Assembly (NCBI GenBank): GCA_030512295.1
Contig: JAULSR010000003.1
Span: 1,612,001-1,676,000 of the forward strand
Direction: 5' to 3'
Source: Bombardia bombarda
Lineage: Eukaryota > Ascomycota > Sordariomycetes > Sordariales > Lasiosphaeriaceae
DNA length: 64,000 nucleotides
In this document: positions 63,348 through 64,000 of the stretch, in pieces
How positions within the stretch are numbered: the stretch's first letter is position 1
Layout: every line of letters starts with the position of its first letter
Made by a program: the position numbers and the translations under genes
The notes under the pieces: generated by a model
What the model saw: the letters and a program-made list of their open reading frames with translations, nothing else
Told to the model about the DNA's origin: nothing
Databases searched by the model: none

Positions 63348-64000
63348 TGGAGGATGTTTGGATATGGATCTCGGTTGAAGCAGGTGATGATCTTGATCTG
63401 GATCTGGAGTACTGCAACGAGCTCCCAAGTCGCGGGGTAGACCTACATATGAGTGTGGGGCATGGACGTGGGTATGGTATCTCGAGACTGGCTGCTGCAA
63501 ACCACCTAGTTGGCTGGCTCAGCGGGGCTGATTTGATTTGCTTGGGAATCGTCGCCGTATAAATGGCTCAGATAAGGCGGGGAGGTCATTACATGACAGG
63601 TCAGAACTAGGATCGAAAAAGCTCTGGGCCTTCTAGAAAGCGTATGGAAGATTGGCAGTCGGCCAGTTAACTGTGGCGCGACAATCGGAGACTATGGCAT
63701 GGTGTTTCTTGGTTACCTTGAGGTATGTCGTCGCGCACTCCGAGAGGTAGGGAGGAGCAGTAGGGAGGAGCAGCTGGAACCTGGAGGGCCTGTATGGAGG
63801 GGTCGAGGAGCTCCCCGTCAGAGGGCCAAAGCTTCTTCCAAGACCGCGATCACCCCACTATTGCTGGCAGGGGATCAAGTCAGACAGACAGTGACCCGAC
63901 AATGACCTCAGTGTAAGATAAGGCAGGTACGCCTGATCAAGGTGGTCACAATGAAGACAACTGGGCAGGCGAGCAGTGAAGATAGTTGGGAAGGCGAGCA
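63348..64000. promoter_or_regulatory. Upstream region of the acyltransferase
   Basis: 653 nt to the window edge, probably the promoter. It contains two AGATAAGGC GATA elements, at 63570-63578 and near 63915-63925. Near 63700-63905 a 68-codon open frame on the plus strand shows no domain. Confidence 0.5.
63567..63575 (+). promoter_or_regulatory. Iron-GATA-like site CTCAGATAA
   Basis: Matches 8 of 9 positions of ATC(A/T)GATAA, the element bound by SreA/Sre/Urbs1-type iron-responsive GATA repressors. It lies 220 nt upstream of the acyltransferase start codon. Confidence 0.45.

Noticed and set aside
1..64000. CRISPR array, telomere repeats or an intact transposon
   Set aside because: No spaced direct repeats, no TTAGGG array and no transposase or reverse-transcriptase motif were seen.

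Overview
The window is nuclear DNA of a filamentous ascomycete, most probably a Sordariomycete. Genes are interrupted by short introns (about 60-120 nt) with GT donors, CTRAC-type branch points and AG acceptors. The gene set is typical of such fungi: a hybrid histidine kinase, a fungal rhodopsin-domain 7TM protein, a siderophore-type N-hydroxyornithine acyltransferase and a Vfa1/DUF1742 protein. No rRNA, confident tRNA, CRISPR array or intact transposon was found. The species cannot be named from the sequence alone.

Layout. Positions 1-25,890 hold no protein gene I can support, only one weak 130-codon ORF. The stretch carries many microsatellites, hairpins and copies of a TACCTAGGTA-type motif. 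From 25.9 kb the order is: a C2H2 zinc-finger gene (+, 27,146-29,364) behind a long pyrimidine-rich leader; a YVH1-type dual-specificity phosphatase (+, 32,015-33,428); a 7.8-kb gap; VFA1 (-, 41,258-41,895); a hybrid histidine kinase (-, 42,377-46,578); a 7TM rhodopsin-domain protein (+, 48,172-49,649); a secreted pepsin-type aspartic protease with a very long Ser/Thr-rich tail (+, 50,481-55,044); argininosuccinate lyase (+, 55,581-57,077); histone chaperone RTT106 (+, 57,827-59,462); and a SidF/SidL-type acyltransferase (-, 61,610-63,347).

How they relate. Most are unconnected housekeeping or regulatory genes, and there is no obvious biosynthetic cluster. Argininosuccinate lyase makes arginine, the source of ornithine. 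The acyltransferase 4.5 kb further on acts on hydroxyornithine. Each has a plausible pathway-specific upstream site: a Gcn4/CPC1 TGAGTCA before the lyase and a near-consensus iron-GATA site before the acyltransferase. The histidine kinase and the 7TM gene diverge from one 1.6-kb intergenic region.

Data quality. Three genes (YVH1, the histidine kinase, RTT106) each lose their frame once, at or beside a run of G/C, and a one-base change in the run gives a full-length product of exact codon length in every case. I treat these as probable homopolymer length errors in the assembly rather than pseudogenes. Exon coordinates are my own manual splice models, checked for reading phase but not against transcripts.
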